NCBI RefSeq assembly: GCF_016757755.1
Contig: NZ_CP068437.1
Location: forward strand, 2,914,001-2,978,000
Length of the DNA: 64,000 nucleotides
Direction: 5' to 3'
From: Shewanella sp. KX20019
GTDB taxonomy: Bacteria > Pseudomonadota > Gammaproteobacteria > Enterobacterales > Shewanellaceae
Both the position numbers and the translations under genes were made by a program. This document shows, piece by piece, positions 55,052-63,945 of the stretch; within the stretch, counting starts at the first letter, position 1; every line of letters begins with the position of its first letter. The notes below the pieces were generated by a model. That model did no database searches, was not told the origin of the DNA, and saw only the letters and a list, made by a program, of their open reading frames with translations.

Positions 55052-55972
55052 TCACAAAATCTGAGCGGTTAGCTTTTCGCTAACAGCTTGAATATAATGT
55101 TTATAATTAAAGTTATTCGTCGTATTGAGCCGAAGGTCACAGCTCGCCACTTCAATATCCGCAGAAAAGTCTTTCGCCATAATGTCTTGGTTAACGCCAA
55201 TTACATCCCAGCTAATGGGGTTAAAAATATTCAACATTGCGGTAAATATATTGAACGAATAGTTTTCAAAGTTCAAGTTTGTTTCAATGCTCACGTAAGC
55301 ACTCTGTGCTTGTGGTGTAATATGTATGGTTAAGAACTGCTCTCCGTTTAGCCCATTTACCGAGTAGCCACAAGGGTCGAAAAGGTGATCATCAAAAGTA
55401 AAGTCAGGTAATAATCTGTGCAAGTTAAGCTTGCTCAATATCATCGACTTTGTTTGATCTGCTTGACGTAGATAGTCAGCTGCATCACCTTTTATGTGGT
55501 ACATCAATAAGCTCGTGCTACTGCAAAGTTTTTCAGACGTTTCGCTGCAAAAAAGATAATGGTGATGGCCATCTAAATGACCGACACGATATGCACTGCC
55601 GTTTAGCCTAGATTTTAATTGTTTGGCATCATCTTCAAAGTGTGTTGATTGGAGATGAGACAAAAACTCGCTCTTCCTCTGATAGTTAAAAGATGAGATG
55701 TTATCGACACCCATTTCATCAATCAAAAAAAGACCAGCTTCAACCAGATTGGTATTACCGCATGTAATGAGCAACAATTTGTTATCCCAAACAAAAAGGC
55801 TAGATTCACTTAAAATATAGGCATCACAGTCGTCGTTTGACATGACGGAAAGAATGTCTGCCCCCGCGAATGCAAGAGCGCGATCCCAAAATGCACGTTC
55901 ATAGCTTCGTAGTGAACCCGTTCCGAATTTGATTCGGAGTTCGATTTTCTTTTCTGAACCTTCAAAAAACAT
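55052..55972 (-). CDS. speD: Eukaryote-type S-adenosylmethionine decarboxylase proenzyme
   Basis: Pyruvoyl enzyme supplying aminopropyl groups for spermidine. It matches the eukaryotic class, not E. coli SpeD: FFEGSEKKIELRI at the N-terminus (human FFEGTEKLLE), the self-cleavage site YILSESSLF with E56/S57 (human E67/S68), and LLITCGNTNL with C71 at the human Cys82 position. HHHYLF and the later domain (FDDHLFDPCGYSVNGL, YVSIETNLNFENYSFNIF) are also eukaryote-like. 306 aa. Between speA and speB. No spermidine synthase in the window. Confidence 0.9.
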   Translation of the reverse strand: MFFEGSEKKIELRIKFGTGSLRSYERAFWDRALAFAGADILSVMSNDDCDAYILSESSLFVWDNKLLLITCGNTNLVEAGLFLIDEMGVDNISSFNYQRKSEFLSHLQSTHFEDDAKQLKSRLNGSAYRVGHLDGHHHYLFCSETSEKLCSSTSLLMYHIKGDAADYLRQADQTKSMILSKLNLHRLLPDFTFDDHLFDPCGYSVNGLNGEQFLTIHITPQAQSAYVSIETNLNFENYSFNIFTAMLNIFNPISWDVIGVNQDIMAKDFSADIEVASCDLRLNTTNNFNYKHYIQAVSEKLTAQIL

Positions 55973-56056
55973 CTAGCGACTCTTTTGTGTGTAAAAAATA
56001 AGACCAGTGCTGAGTACACTCACCACTGGTCTAACAATTCTCAACCAAAATCTGAA

Positions 56057-57970
56057 CTATGAAAAATCTTCGAGATAAGTATACCCTTTTAAGCCTAACT
56101 GCAGCTCTTCAAGAATATTACAACGCTCACCTTCATCAATATGCTTGTTAACTAACTCTTCATAGGTTCTCATAAATGAAACGGCGTCCAAATTTACATA
56201 CCTAAGCACATCAGCGACGGTGTCACCGGCTAATACTGAATCTATATTAGTACGACCATTATCATCAACTCGCACTACTGCGGAATTCGTGTCGCCAAAT
56301 AGATTATGCATATCACCTAATATTTCTTGATATGCCCCGACTAAAAAGAAGCCAATAAGGTAAGGGCTTTCTTGGGTCCAAGCAGGTACAGGCAGCGTGG
56401 TTTCAATGCCTTGCCCATCAACATATTGATCGACAATCCCGTCTGAATCACAGGTAATATCAAGCATTACCGCACGGCGCTCAGGCTCTTTATCTAACCC
56501 CGATAGTGGTAGCACCGGAAATACTTGATCAATTCCCCATGCATCAGGTAATGACTGGAACAATGAAAAATTAACGAAAAATTTATCGGCTAATTTTTCG
56601 TTTAGTTCGTCAATCACCGGCCGATGAAAACGATATTTTGAACTCATGCTGCCTTGCAACTCATGGCACACTCGCAAATTAATCTGCTCAGCCCAGGCTC
56701 GGTCTGCCAGGCTCAGTTGTCCTAATGCAAATAAAGAGTGTGCTTCACTTAGATCACTTTGACAGTCATGGAAAATTTCAATTAATGCTCTCTGATCCGC
56801 TTTGCCACTGACTTCAGTCCAAGACTGCCACATGTTTTGCAGCAATAATGGTGCATCAATGCTAGGAGGGGAGATCGTCTCCGGCTTATAGGACTCAGTG
56901 CCAATTACATCCGTTATTAGCACTGCATGATGTGCTGTTAAGTAGCGACCAGATTCTGAGATAATCCTCGGCATCGGCTGTTCATACTCTTTACACATAT
57001 CATTAAGCACACTAACGATATTATTAGCATACTCAGTTAGACCGTAGTTCATTGAGTTAGCACTCTGACTACGCGTACCATCGTAATCAACCGCGAGCCC
57101 GCCACCGACATCAAAGCACTTTACATTAGCGCCAAGCTTCATTAATTCACAGTAGAAACGCCCCGCTTCACTCACACCTTGGCGAATATCTCGAATATTG
57201 GCAATCTGGGAACCGAGATGAAAATGCAGTAACTCTAATGAGTTTAACATGCTCGCATCTTTCAATTCATCGATGACTTTGAGTACTTGCGCAGCAGAGA
57301 GTCCAAATTTCGACTTCTCTCCGCCACTCGCTTGCCACTTACCTTTGCCTTGAAACGCTAGGCGCACTCGCAGGCCTAATCTCGGCGTTACGCCAAGCTC
57401 TTTCGCTTGCGCTAACACCATTTTAAGCTCAGACATTTTCTCAAGCACGATGTAAACCTTGTGCCCAAGCTTCTCGCCAATTAACGCCAAGCGGATATAT
57501 TCTTTATCTTTATAGCCATTACAAATAATCACAGAGCTGGCTTTTTGAGCCATGGCTAGCACAGCCATTAACTCTGGCTTACTACCCGCTTCAAGCCCTA
57601 ATTGCGGTACTTCTTTTTCAACCTGACTCGCCAAAATCTCTTCTACAACCGTTTGCTGCTGGTTAACTTTAATCGGGTAGACTAATAAATAATCAGCTTC
57701 ATATTGGTATTTTTGAATCGCTTGATTAAAAGCCTGGCACAGACTATTAACTCTGTGATGAAGGATCTGTGGAAAGCGGACTAGAACAGGCAGAGCAACG
57801 CCTGCTTTAACCATATCTTTGGCAAGTTCATTTAAGCCAATTTTACAATCAGGGCGGCTAGGTTCTGGAGAGACTGTAACTTCCCCATCATCACCAATAC
57901 CATAGAGCCCTTGGCTCCAATAGTTTACGTTGTAACTTGCACGTGCATCATCAATAGACCAATTGCTCAT
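56057..57970 (-). CDS. speA: Biosynthetic arginine decarboxylase SpeA
   Basis: PLP-dependent fold-III decarboxylase producing agmatine. Markers: NVNYWSQGLYGIGDDG at the start, PLP-lysine region YPIKVNQQQTVVEEI, HFHLGSQIANIRDIRQGV, CFDVGGGLAVDYDGT and ESGRYLTAHHAVLI, late CDSDGIVDQYVDG. 637 aa, close to E. coli (658). First gene of speA - AdoMetDC - speB. Upstream lies a 520-base gap. Confidence 0.97.
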   Translation of the reverse strand: MSNWSIDDARASYNVNYWSQGLYGIGDDGEVTVSPEPSRPDCKIGLNELAKDMVKAGVALPVLVRFPQILHHRVNSLCQAFNQAIQKYQYEADYLLVYPIKVNQQQTVVEEILASQVEKEVPQLGLEAGSKPELMAVLAMAQKASSVIICNGYKDKEYIRLALIGEKLGHKVYIVLEKMSELKMVLAQAKELGVTPRLGLRVRLAFQGKGKWQASGGEKSKFGLSAAQVLKVIDELKDASMLNSLELLHFHLGSQIANIRDIRQGVSEAGRFYCELMKLGANVKCFDVGGGLAVDYDGTRSQSANSMNYGLTEYANNIVSVLNDMCKEYEQPMPRIISESGRYLTAHHAVLITDVIGTESYKPETISPPSIDAPLLLQNMWQSWTEVSGKADQRALIEIFHDCQSDLSEAHSLFALGQLSLADRAWAEQINLRVCHELQGSMSSKYRFHRPVIDELNEKLADKFFVNFSLFQSLPDAWGIDQVFPVLPLSGLDKEPERRAVMLDITCDSDGIVDQYVDGQGIETTLPVPAWTQESPYLIGFFLVGAYQEILGDMHNLFGDTNSAVVRVDDNGRTNIDSVLAGDTVADVLRYVNLDAVSFMRTYEELVNKHIDEGERCNILEELQLGLKGYTYLEDFS

Positions 57971-58495
57971 ATTTTCCTAACCTGCCTATTTAACCTATAT
58001 AACGCTAAATAAAGCCTATAGCCTCATTTAACCATCTTATGACTCAGCGTCATTCACTAAAAACCAATAACTAGCACTGTTCTTATCTTCTTTTCGTACG
58101 CTGAAAGCTTACCGTGTTAACTGATAAACATAGCATGTAAAACGTGAGGGTTAAATTCTTCCCGACGTTTTTGTCGATTGTAGCCCTATAAAAAACGGCT
58201 CAAACTTCGCCTATTATTAGCTTAATTTAGCAGTGTTTTTTGGGGGCGCAATTAAACCTTGAGAAGGTAAATAAATCAAGCTCAACCTCAAGATACTAAC
58301 CAACAACTTCTGCATTTGTTTACCTAAAAGCTTAAACAACGCACATATAAAGCAAATACACCGAAAAAAGCCCCGTTTTATTGAGACTAAATCATATCTT
58401 CCAGGTATTAGCGCCTTGTGGCTAAAGCATATTGATATAAATTCCACTATAATCGCAGCAGAAGTTAGTCATCATAGTAAAAAGTAGAGAGAAAC
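57971..58495. other. Intergenic region between divergent speA and cvfB
   Basis: No credible gene; a frame at 58217-58447 (minus) has unusual composition and no ribosome site. A hairpin AAAACGT (58139-58145) / ACGTTTT (58165-58171), with GGG/CCC inside, lies about 170 bases before speA and could be a leader structure. A TATAAT at 58448-58453 lies before cvfB but without a -35 I can defend. Confidence 0.45.
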
Positions 58496-59329
58496 ATGAT
58501 TGAGATAGGCAAACCCTGCAAGCTTGAAGTTGTAAAACTGGTTGAATTTGGCGTTTATTTGGATGCCAAGGACTTAGGTCAGGTATTACTTCCGAGCAAA
58601 GTCGTCCCAAAAGAGTGTCATGTCGGCGATATGGTCAACGTGTTTCTCTATTTAGACTCTGAAGACATGATTATCGCAACCACTAAACGCGCATTAGGGC
58701 AAGTAGGTCAATTTGCCTATTTAGAAGCTAAAGTAAATGGTCCTTATGGCGCTTTTCTAGATTGGGGCTTAGATAAAGATCTACTGCTACCTTTTGGTGA
58801 GCAACATAGAGAGATTGAAGAGGGTAAATCATACCTTGTTCGTATTTATACCAGTCACGTTGATGACCGTATTGTTGCTTCTTCTAAAATTGATAGATTC
58901 CTTGACACGACTGAGCCCACTTATGAAGAGGGTGAAGAGGTGAGTCTCATTATTGGCGGAACCACCGATCTTGGTTTCAAGGCCATTATCAATCATTCAC
59001 ACTGGGGCGTACTCTATAGCAACGAAGTATTTACCCGCCTAAGCTTCGGTCAAAAGATCAAAGGTTTTGTTAAGCGTGTTAGAAGCGACGGAAAAATTGA
59101 TCTGTCTTTACAAAAAGGCGTCAAAGAAGAGTTAGATAAGCATTCAACAACTATCTTGTTTAAATTGAAACAAGCTGGAGGTTTTTTACCTCTCAATGAT
59201 AAAACAGCAGCTGAAGTCATATACTCTCAACTCTCTATGAGCAAAAAAGCATTTAAAAAGAGTATTGGCGGCTTGTATAAGAAGGAGCAGATCACGATCT
59301 CACCTGATGGGATCCGCTTAGTCGATTGA
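58496..59329 (+). CDS. cvfB: CvfB family S1-like RNA-binding protein
   Basis: RNA-binding protein with several S1/OB domains and a C-terminal winged helix. Visible: IGKPCKLEVVKLVEFGVYLD (first S1), GQFAYLEAKVNGPYGAFLDWGLDKDLLLP (second), RLSFGQKIKGFVKRVRSDGKIDLSLQKG (third S1), and KQAGGFLPLNDKTAAEVIYSQLSMSKKAFKKSIGGLYK (winged helix). 277 aa. AGAGAGAAAC before the ATG. The family regulates virulence genes in Staphylococcus and is widespread in bacteria. Confidence 0.9.
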   Translation: MIEIGKPCKLEVVKLVEFGVYLDAKDLGQVLLPSKVVPKECHVGDMVNVFLYLDSEDMIIATTKRALGQVGQFAYLEAKVNGPYGAFLDWGLDKDLLLPFGEQHREIEEGKSYLVRIYTSHVDDRIVASSKIDRFLDTTEPTYEEGEEVSLIIGGTTDLGFKAIINHSHWGVLYSNEVFTRLSFGQKIKGFVKRVRSDGKIDLSLQKGVKEELDKHSTTILFKLKQAGGFLPLNDKTAAEVIYSQLSMSKKAFKKSIGGLYKKEQITISPDGIRLVD

Positions 59330-59415
59330 TTCTTAGCTATATAATCTTTGTAGTCTGTGTAAACGGCTATAAATACAGCGATTATAGTTAATGTAAGCGA
59401 AACCACCTTTGCATT

Positions 59416-59452
59416 AAAGCATGGCTCTGTTATAACAAAGCCATGCTTTTTT
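59416..59452 (+). terminator. Intrinsic terminator after cvfB
   Basis: AAAGCATGGCT (59416-59426) pairs with AGCCATGCTTT (59439-59449), loop of 12, then TTTTA. The longer yceH frame (59443) begins inside this stem, which argues for the later ATG. Confidence 0.85.
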
Positions 59453-59466
59453 ATTTAGGGACCAAA

Positions 59467-60114
59467 ATGGAACTCACTCAACATGAAGCGCGGATTATTG
59501 GTGTGCTACTCGAGAAAGAGCTCACCACACCAGAACAGTACCCTTTATCCCTCAACAGTTTAACATCCGGTAGTAATCAAAAATCCAGCAGAGACCCAGT
59601 GCTCAACTTGAGCGAGTCCGATGTTCAAAATACAATCGATAGTCTTGCCAAAAAACGTTTAATCTCAGACCAATCAGGCTTTGGCAGTCGAGTGGTTAAA
59701 TATAAGCACCGCTTCTGCAATACCGAGTTTAGTGATTTGCAATTAAACCCAGCGCAGCTAGCTATCATTTGCTTGTTATTACTCCGCGGTCCTCAAACAC
59801 CTGGCGAGCTAAGAACACGTAGCAATCGACTGCATGAATTTAGCGATGTGAGTGAAGTTGAACACGCACTGGTTGAACTCGCTCGCAGAGAAACACCATT
59901 AGTCGCTTTATTAGCGAAGGAGCCAGGCAAAAGAGAAGCACGCTACTGTCAACTTTTTACTCCTATGAATGCAAACACTGAATCTAGCGCTTTATTGCCA
60001 GTAGACACCGTAAAGCCAAGTCATTCACAACAGGAGCTAAGTGATAAAGTCGCTAAGCTTGAAACTGATCTAAGTGAGTTAAAATTACTGGTGCAGCAGT
60101 TACTCGCTAAATAA
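59467..60114 (+). CDS. yceH: YceH (DUF480) family winged-helix protein
   Basis: Two winged-helix domains. ELTQHEARIIGVLLEKELTTPEQYPLSLNSL at the start, SRDPVLNLSE, LAKKRLISDQSGFGSRVVKYKHRF and LLLLRGPQTPGELRTRSNRLHEF are diagnostic, with a coiled-coil C-terminus. ATG 59467 has AGGGACC just upstream and gives the expected MELTQHEARI; the frame opens 8 codons earlier. About 215 aa. Function poorly known (putative DNA-binding). Confidence 0.93.
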   Translation: MELTQHEARIIGVLLEKELTTPEQYPLSLNSLTSGSNQKSSRDPVLNLSESDVQNTIDSLAKKRLISDQSGFGSRVVKYKHRFCNTEFSDLQLNPAQLAIICLLLLRGPQTPGELRTRSNRLHEFSDVSEVEHALVELARRETPLVALLAKEPGKREARYCQLFTPMNANTESSALLPVDTVKPSHSQQELSDKVAKLETDLSELKLLVQQLLAK

Positions 60115-60227
60115 CTAACATTAGGATTAAACAAAAATTAATCCATTAACGCTAACAAATAGTTAACGCCCTTCAGTTGCGGTGGTAACCTGTTAGCTGT
60201 TTTAATTCCACTGATTAAGGGAATAGT

Positions 60228-61061
60228 TTGGAAAATAGCCCACACAACAATAATTTGCGCAATATGCTCTTACTTGCCAAATTTGAAGTCAAGAAGATGT
60301 TATTCAACCCTAGAGGGATGATCGCGCTCGCCGCTTTCGCCCTCGTTTGGTTACTTATTTTGCTCTATCCGATCCGAGGCGCATCAGAGTTTCTTATCAC
60401 TCCTCACTACAAAGATCTTATTGAAGGTATTTTTGGGCCACAGGTTGTCAGTGAGTTATTTAAATGGTCAGTCGCTGAATTAGCCATATACTGGATTGCG
60501 GCGCTATACCTGTTTCCACTCTTCAGTATATTTATCGCTGCCGATCAATTTTCTTCTGATAAAGCGCGCGGTTCATTTCGCTTCTTAACGCTTAGAACCA
60601 GCAGAGACAGCATTTTCTTTGGCCGCTTTATAGGCTATATGATAATTCAAACTATTCTGGTCTCTTTAACAGTGCTAGCAACCATAGTGCTGGCGGTTAG
60701 CAGAGAAACAACACTACTTATACCCGCTTTGACAAGTGGACTGATGGTCACCGTCAATCTCGTCATTGTACTTTTACCTTATACCGCGTTAATGGCTATA
60801 CTCTCGCTTTATGCAAACTCAGCACGGCAAGCCACCATCTATGCCATTCTCATTTGGGCTGCGATGTCGGTGTCCATCGGTATCATCAATAACTTTCTGC
60901 CAATTATTAGCGAACTGAAATGGATCCTGCCGGGTTCACAAATTTCATTAATGATTAATACTCAAGGCTTAGGTAGCTTTGCATATGCACCCGTTGCTTT
61001 GTTGCAAACAGTCGTGCTTCTGTTTTTAGGACGCATATATATCAAACGGAGTGCACTATGA
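60228..61061 (+). CDS. ABC transporter permease (ABC-2 type)
   Basis: Six-helix ABC-2 permease, N-terminal soluble part then AALAAFALVWLLILLY, the large periplasmic loop (GASEFLITPHYKDLIEGIFGPQ), ADQFSSDKARGSFRFLTLRTSRDSIFFGRFIGY (cytoplasmic coupling helix typical of the family) and later helices. TTG start at 60228 with AAGGGA five bases upstream. The end overlaps the ATPase ATG by four bases. Pair resembles NosFY-like or CcmA-type exporters; substrate unknown. Confidence 0.88.
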   Translation: MENSPHNNNLRNMLLLAKFEVKKMLFNPRGMIALAAFALVWLLILLYPIRGASEFLITPHYKDLIEGIFGPQVVSELFKWSVAELAIYWIAALYLFPLFSIFIAADQFSSDKARGSFRFLTLRTSRDSIFFGRFIGYMIIQTILVSLTVLATIVLAVSRETTLLIPALTSGLMVTVNLVIVLLPYTALMAILSLYANSARQATIYAILIWAAMSVSIGIINNFLPIISELKWILPGSQISLMINTQGLGSFAYAPVALLQTVVLLFLGRIYIKRSAL

Positions 61062-61957
61062 AATTAATAGAATGTAAGGGCTTATCAAAAGCCTACGGCA
61101 GTAAACAAGCATTAAAGCAGGTTGAGCTTAACTTGGAAGCCGGAGAACCTATTGCTTTAGTTGGACCAAACGGTGCCGGTAAAACGACTCTCTTTAGCCT
61201 ACTATGCGGTTACATAACACCCAGTGCAGGCGAAATTAGTATCCTTGGCCATAAGCCTGGAGATAATGCATTACTAGGGCGCGTGGCGTCCCTACCACAA
61301 GATGCAACCCTTGATCCCAACTTTGATATTCTAACTCAACTTATATTGTTTGGAACACTGCAGGGCTTCTCTAAAGCTGAAGCAAAAGCGGAAGCCCTAA
61401 GGGTTTTATCCCTTGTCGACTTGGCCGATAGCGCCTCACAAAAGCCTAAATCGTTAAGCCACGGAATGGCAAAGCGAGTCGCTATCGCACAGGCATTAAT
61501 TGGGTCACCTGAATTGGTGCTACTCGACGAGCCTACCGCAGGCCTTGATCCCGCCAATGCGAAAAAAATTCGTGAGTTAGTCAGAGAACTTACCGGCAAG
61601 ACTACATTTATCATCAGCTCACATAACCTAGATGAACTAGAAAAGCTCTGTGGAAAAGTATTATATCTTGAACATGGAGAGCTAACCCAGTCGGTATCGA
61701 TGGATGATAAACAGCAAAACCAGTATTTAACATTGACCATGCTGCAGTGTGATACCGATAAAATCGTAGATGCTGTGATGGCTTTGCCAGATATTAGTTC
61801 AATTGAGAAGAAACAACACAATGAGTTTTTGATAAAGCATAATAGCGAGGAAGATTACGCTATTGAAAGTGCCCTATTCACCTTATTTAAACATAACAAC
61901 TGGCAATATAAAGCAATACTCAGAGGACGTACCTTAGAGGATAAGCTTTTCTCATAA
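61058..61957 (+). CDS. ABC transporter ATP-binding protein
   Basis: ATPase with Walker A VGPNGAGKTTLFSLL, Q-loop ASLPQDATLD, signature LSHGMAKRVAIAQAL (LSGGQ replaced by LSHGM, common in this CcmA/NosF group), Walker B LVLLDEPTAGLDP and switch His in IISSHNLDEL. The C-terminal 90 residues are an extra domain as in ABC-2 partners. ATG overlaps the permease stop. 299 aa. Partner of the permease. Confidence 0.93.
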   Translation: MKLIECKGLSKAYGSKQALKQVELNLEAGEPIALVGPNGAGKTTLFSLLCGYITPSAGEISILGHKPGDNALLGRVASLPQDATLDPNFDILTQLILFGTLQGFSKAEAKAEALRVLSLVDLADSASQKPKSLSHGMAKRVAIAQALIGSPELVLLDEPTAGLDPANAKKIRELVRELTGKTTFIISSHNLDELEKLCGKVLYLEHGELTQSVSMDDKQQNQYLTLTMLQCDTDKIVDAVMALPDISSIEKKQHNEFLIKHNSEEDYAIESALFTLFKHNNWQYKAILRGRTLEDKLFS

Positions 61958-62551
61958 TAGTTGGATCCATTAATAAACAGTACTTCCAAATAATACTCGA
62001 CCGCCATTGGTACTTATCTGCCAATGGCATTCCTGTCAAACACTCTCAATTACATCCACTCATACCGCTCTCTGACTCTTATCAATTCATGCTGATAATG
62101 AATGCAGAGGCACCCTCTTGAATACCGCAGTGCCTAAATACGATGTACCAGCCCTAGTGGCTATTGTTGCGCTTTGGCCGCCCCTCTATTCAATGCAGTC
62201 AACTAGTCCAATAAGCTCAACTCTGAAGCGCTATGCTCAGCAGATTTGATCCCAGAGGTATTTCTCTCGGTTCAGTGCCTATGGCATAAATCACAACATC
62301 TTGGATCTTTATGATAAGCAAAACTCAACCTAAATCGATAGAGCGAGTAGCGGCTGTATTTTGATAAATACTGGTACTGGTAGCAACAGGTACTAAACAG
62401 TTTTGAAAAAACAAATTGATAAGTGTGCAAGATGATTTGGCGTTGTGGTGGTAGGTATTGGTCACGGCAAGGGGAAATAAAAAATGACGGTGCGTTAGTG
62501 ATTAGACTTTATTGCAATAGCAGCAAGGCTGATAATGTTTTAAAACAGCAA
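61958..62551. other. Intergenic stretch, no gene supported
   Basis: About 600 bases. An 8-bp perfect inverted repeat GCCATTGG (62003-62010) / CCAATGGC (62021-62028) lies just after the ATPase stop but no T run follows. A 43-codon frame at 62118-62249 exists but has no ribosome site. The base composition resembles coding sequence more than the AT-rich gap at 13103-13856, so a decayed gene is possible. Confidence 0.4.
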
Positions 62552-62583
62552 AGAAAAAAGAGCCGTGGTAAACCACGGCTCTT
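62552..62583 (-). terminator. Intrinsic terminator of the cold-shock gene
   Basis: AAGAGCCGTGG (62558-62568) pairs with CCACGGCTCTT (62573-62583), four-base loop; on the minus strand TTTTTTCTTT follows. It lies about 45 bases after the csp stop. Confidence 0.9.
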
Positions 62584-62626
62584 CAGAATTTGTTGCGATT
62601 AGCTAGATGCTAATCAAGCTGGTAAC

Positions 62627-62833
62627 TTAAACTACAGTTACGTTCTCAGCTTGTGGGCCTTTTTGACCTTGAGTAACAGTAAACTGAACTTTTTGACCTT
62701 CGTCAAGAGTTTTGAAACCGTCAGAGTTGATAGCGCGGAAGTGTACGAATACATCTGGGCCAGACTCTTGCTCGATAAATCCGAAACCTTTATCAGAGTT
62801 GAACCACTTAACAACGCCAGTAACTTGAGACAT
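62627..62833 (-). CDS. Cold-shock domain protein (CspA/CspC type)
   Basis: Single cold-shock domain, 68 aa. GVVKWFNSDKGFGFIEQ (RNP1) and VFVHFRAI (RNP2) are intact; single-stranded RNA/DNA binding protein, likely RNA chaperone. AGGA lies nine bases before the ATG. Preceded by a long leader (about 130 bases) and a strong promoter, as in cold-induced csp genes. Which paralogue cannot be told. Confidence 0.93.
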   Translation of the reverse strand: MSQVTGVVKWFNSDKGFGFIEQESGPDVFVHFRAINSDGFKTLDEGQKVQFTVTQGQKGPQAENVTVV

Positions 62834-62969
62834 AATATTGAATCCTGTAAATATAAATTAAAGCCTTAACGGCGGTAAAGCTGGAAAATGCCGGTTTACT
62901 TAATGTTAACAGGACGAACATTGTCGTATTGAACACATAAAAATAAGCCCTAACCTTCAAGCTGCAGTC

Positions 62970-62997
62970 ACTATAAACCATTTCCATGATAAGTCAA
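62970..62997 (-). promoter_or_regulatory. Promoter of the cold-shock gene
   Basis: TTGACT (62997-62992) and TATAGT (62975-62970) on the minus strand are 16 bases apart, the best promoter match in the window. The transcript would start near 62963 and leave a leader of about 130 bases, in line with the long 5' leader of cold-shock genes. A clear cold box was not found. Confidence 0.7.
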
Positions 62998-63138
62998 CAC
63001 ACATTCATGACTAAATTAAGAGTATTTCGACTCATATATCTACAGTCAGAAAAATCCAGATATTAAATAATATATACAAGCCAAATAACCTATAACAACA
63101 AAGGCTTAAATCATGGAGGTCTAACTTAGAAAAAACGA

Positions 63139-63945
63139 CTAGTTCGCTCTAAAAACTTCTATCTTGAAATCTAATTCACAGAAAAAACCCGAAGCTGATA
63201 ACGCGAGTTTTTGTTCGTCTGTCAATTTCCAGTTATAGGGTGTCATTTGTAAAAAGTGACTAATATCATCTTCATCTTTCAAGCTGAGCATGCTCTCAAG
63301 TCGTTTTTGATCGATTAATGTAAAACCTTCAATCTGTGATGACTCTTGGGTATGCTCTTTAGGCGTTTCATATATCAGTTCTTTCAGTGCAAAATGGTGT
63401 CTAGGCCCGGCACATACAGTAATCAGGATCCCGCCTGACTTTATCACCCGTTTAAGTTCCGTATCTAATGAAGGCGCATAGATCCTAAGCATAAAGTCAA
63501 AACTATCATCAGCGAACGGCATATCAAAAGCACTCGCTACGCTAAAAGCGATATTGGGGTAACGTTTGGCGGCATACTTAAGTGCTGACTTACTAATATC
63601 TAATCCAAAAAAGTTAAAACCATCGCCTAATTCATGTGCCAAGCGATTGGAGTAATACCCTTCACCACAACCAATATCGAGACCGTATTTAGCATCATTA
63701 GCATAAATCTTTGCCAGCTCATTAACACTGTCACTGAGCTGTTGATAGTAACCTTTATTAAGAAACTCTCTTCTAGCAAACATCATCTCTTTGTTGTCAC
63801 CAGGATCACTGGATTTTTTCTTTTGAACGGGAAGTAAGTTTACATAGCCCTCTTTCGCACAATCAAACCTATGATTAGACGCACAAAACCAAGTTTTGCT
63901 CTGCAGCATTAAAGGTTGTTCGCATATCGGGCAACGGTAAATCAT
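63139..63945 (-). CDS. rlmA: 23S rRNA (guanine-745-N1)-methyltransferase RlmA
   Basis: Methylates G745 of 23S rRNA. N-terminal zinc finger YRCPICEQPL...FCASNHRFDCAKEGYVNLLP, PGDNKEMMFARREFL, SAM motif I GLDIGCGEGYYSNRLA, and LRIYAPSLDTELKRV. 268 aa. ATG 63945 is chosen over TTG 63948, since GGAGA lies seven bases upstream. The start overlaps the stop of an upstream frame (TGATG). Confidence 0.93.
   Translation of the reverse strand: MIYRCPICEQPLMLQSKTWFCASNHRFDCAKEGYVNLLPVQKKKSSDPGDNKEMMFARREFLNKGYYQQLSDSVNELAKIYANDAKYGLDIGCGEGYYSNRLAHELGDGFNFFGLDISKSALKYAAKRYPNIAFSVASAFDMPFADDSFDFMLRIYAPSLDTELKRVIKSGGILITVCAGPRHHFALKELIYETPKEHTQESSQIEGFTLIDQKRLESMLSLKDEDDISHFLQMTPYNWKLTDEQKLALSASGFFCELDFKIEVFRAN

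Noticed and set aside
58217..58447. 76-codon minus-strand frame between speA and cvfB
   Set aside because: No ribosome site, Cys/Phe-rich chance composition, and it lies in an AT-rich promoter region.
62118..62249. 43-codon plus-strand frame starting with TTG
   Set aside because: No ribosome site and no recognisable motif; kept only as part of the possible decayed region.
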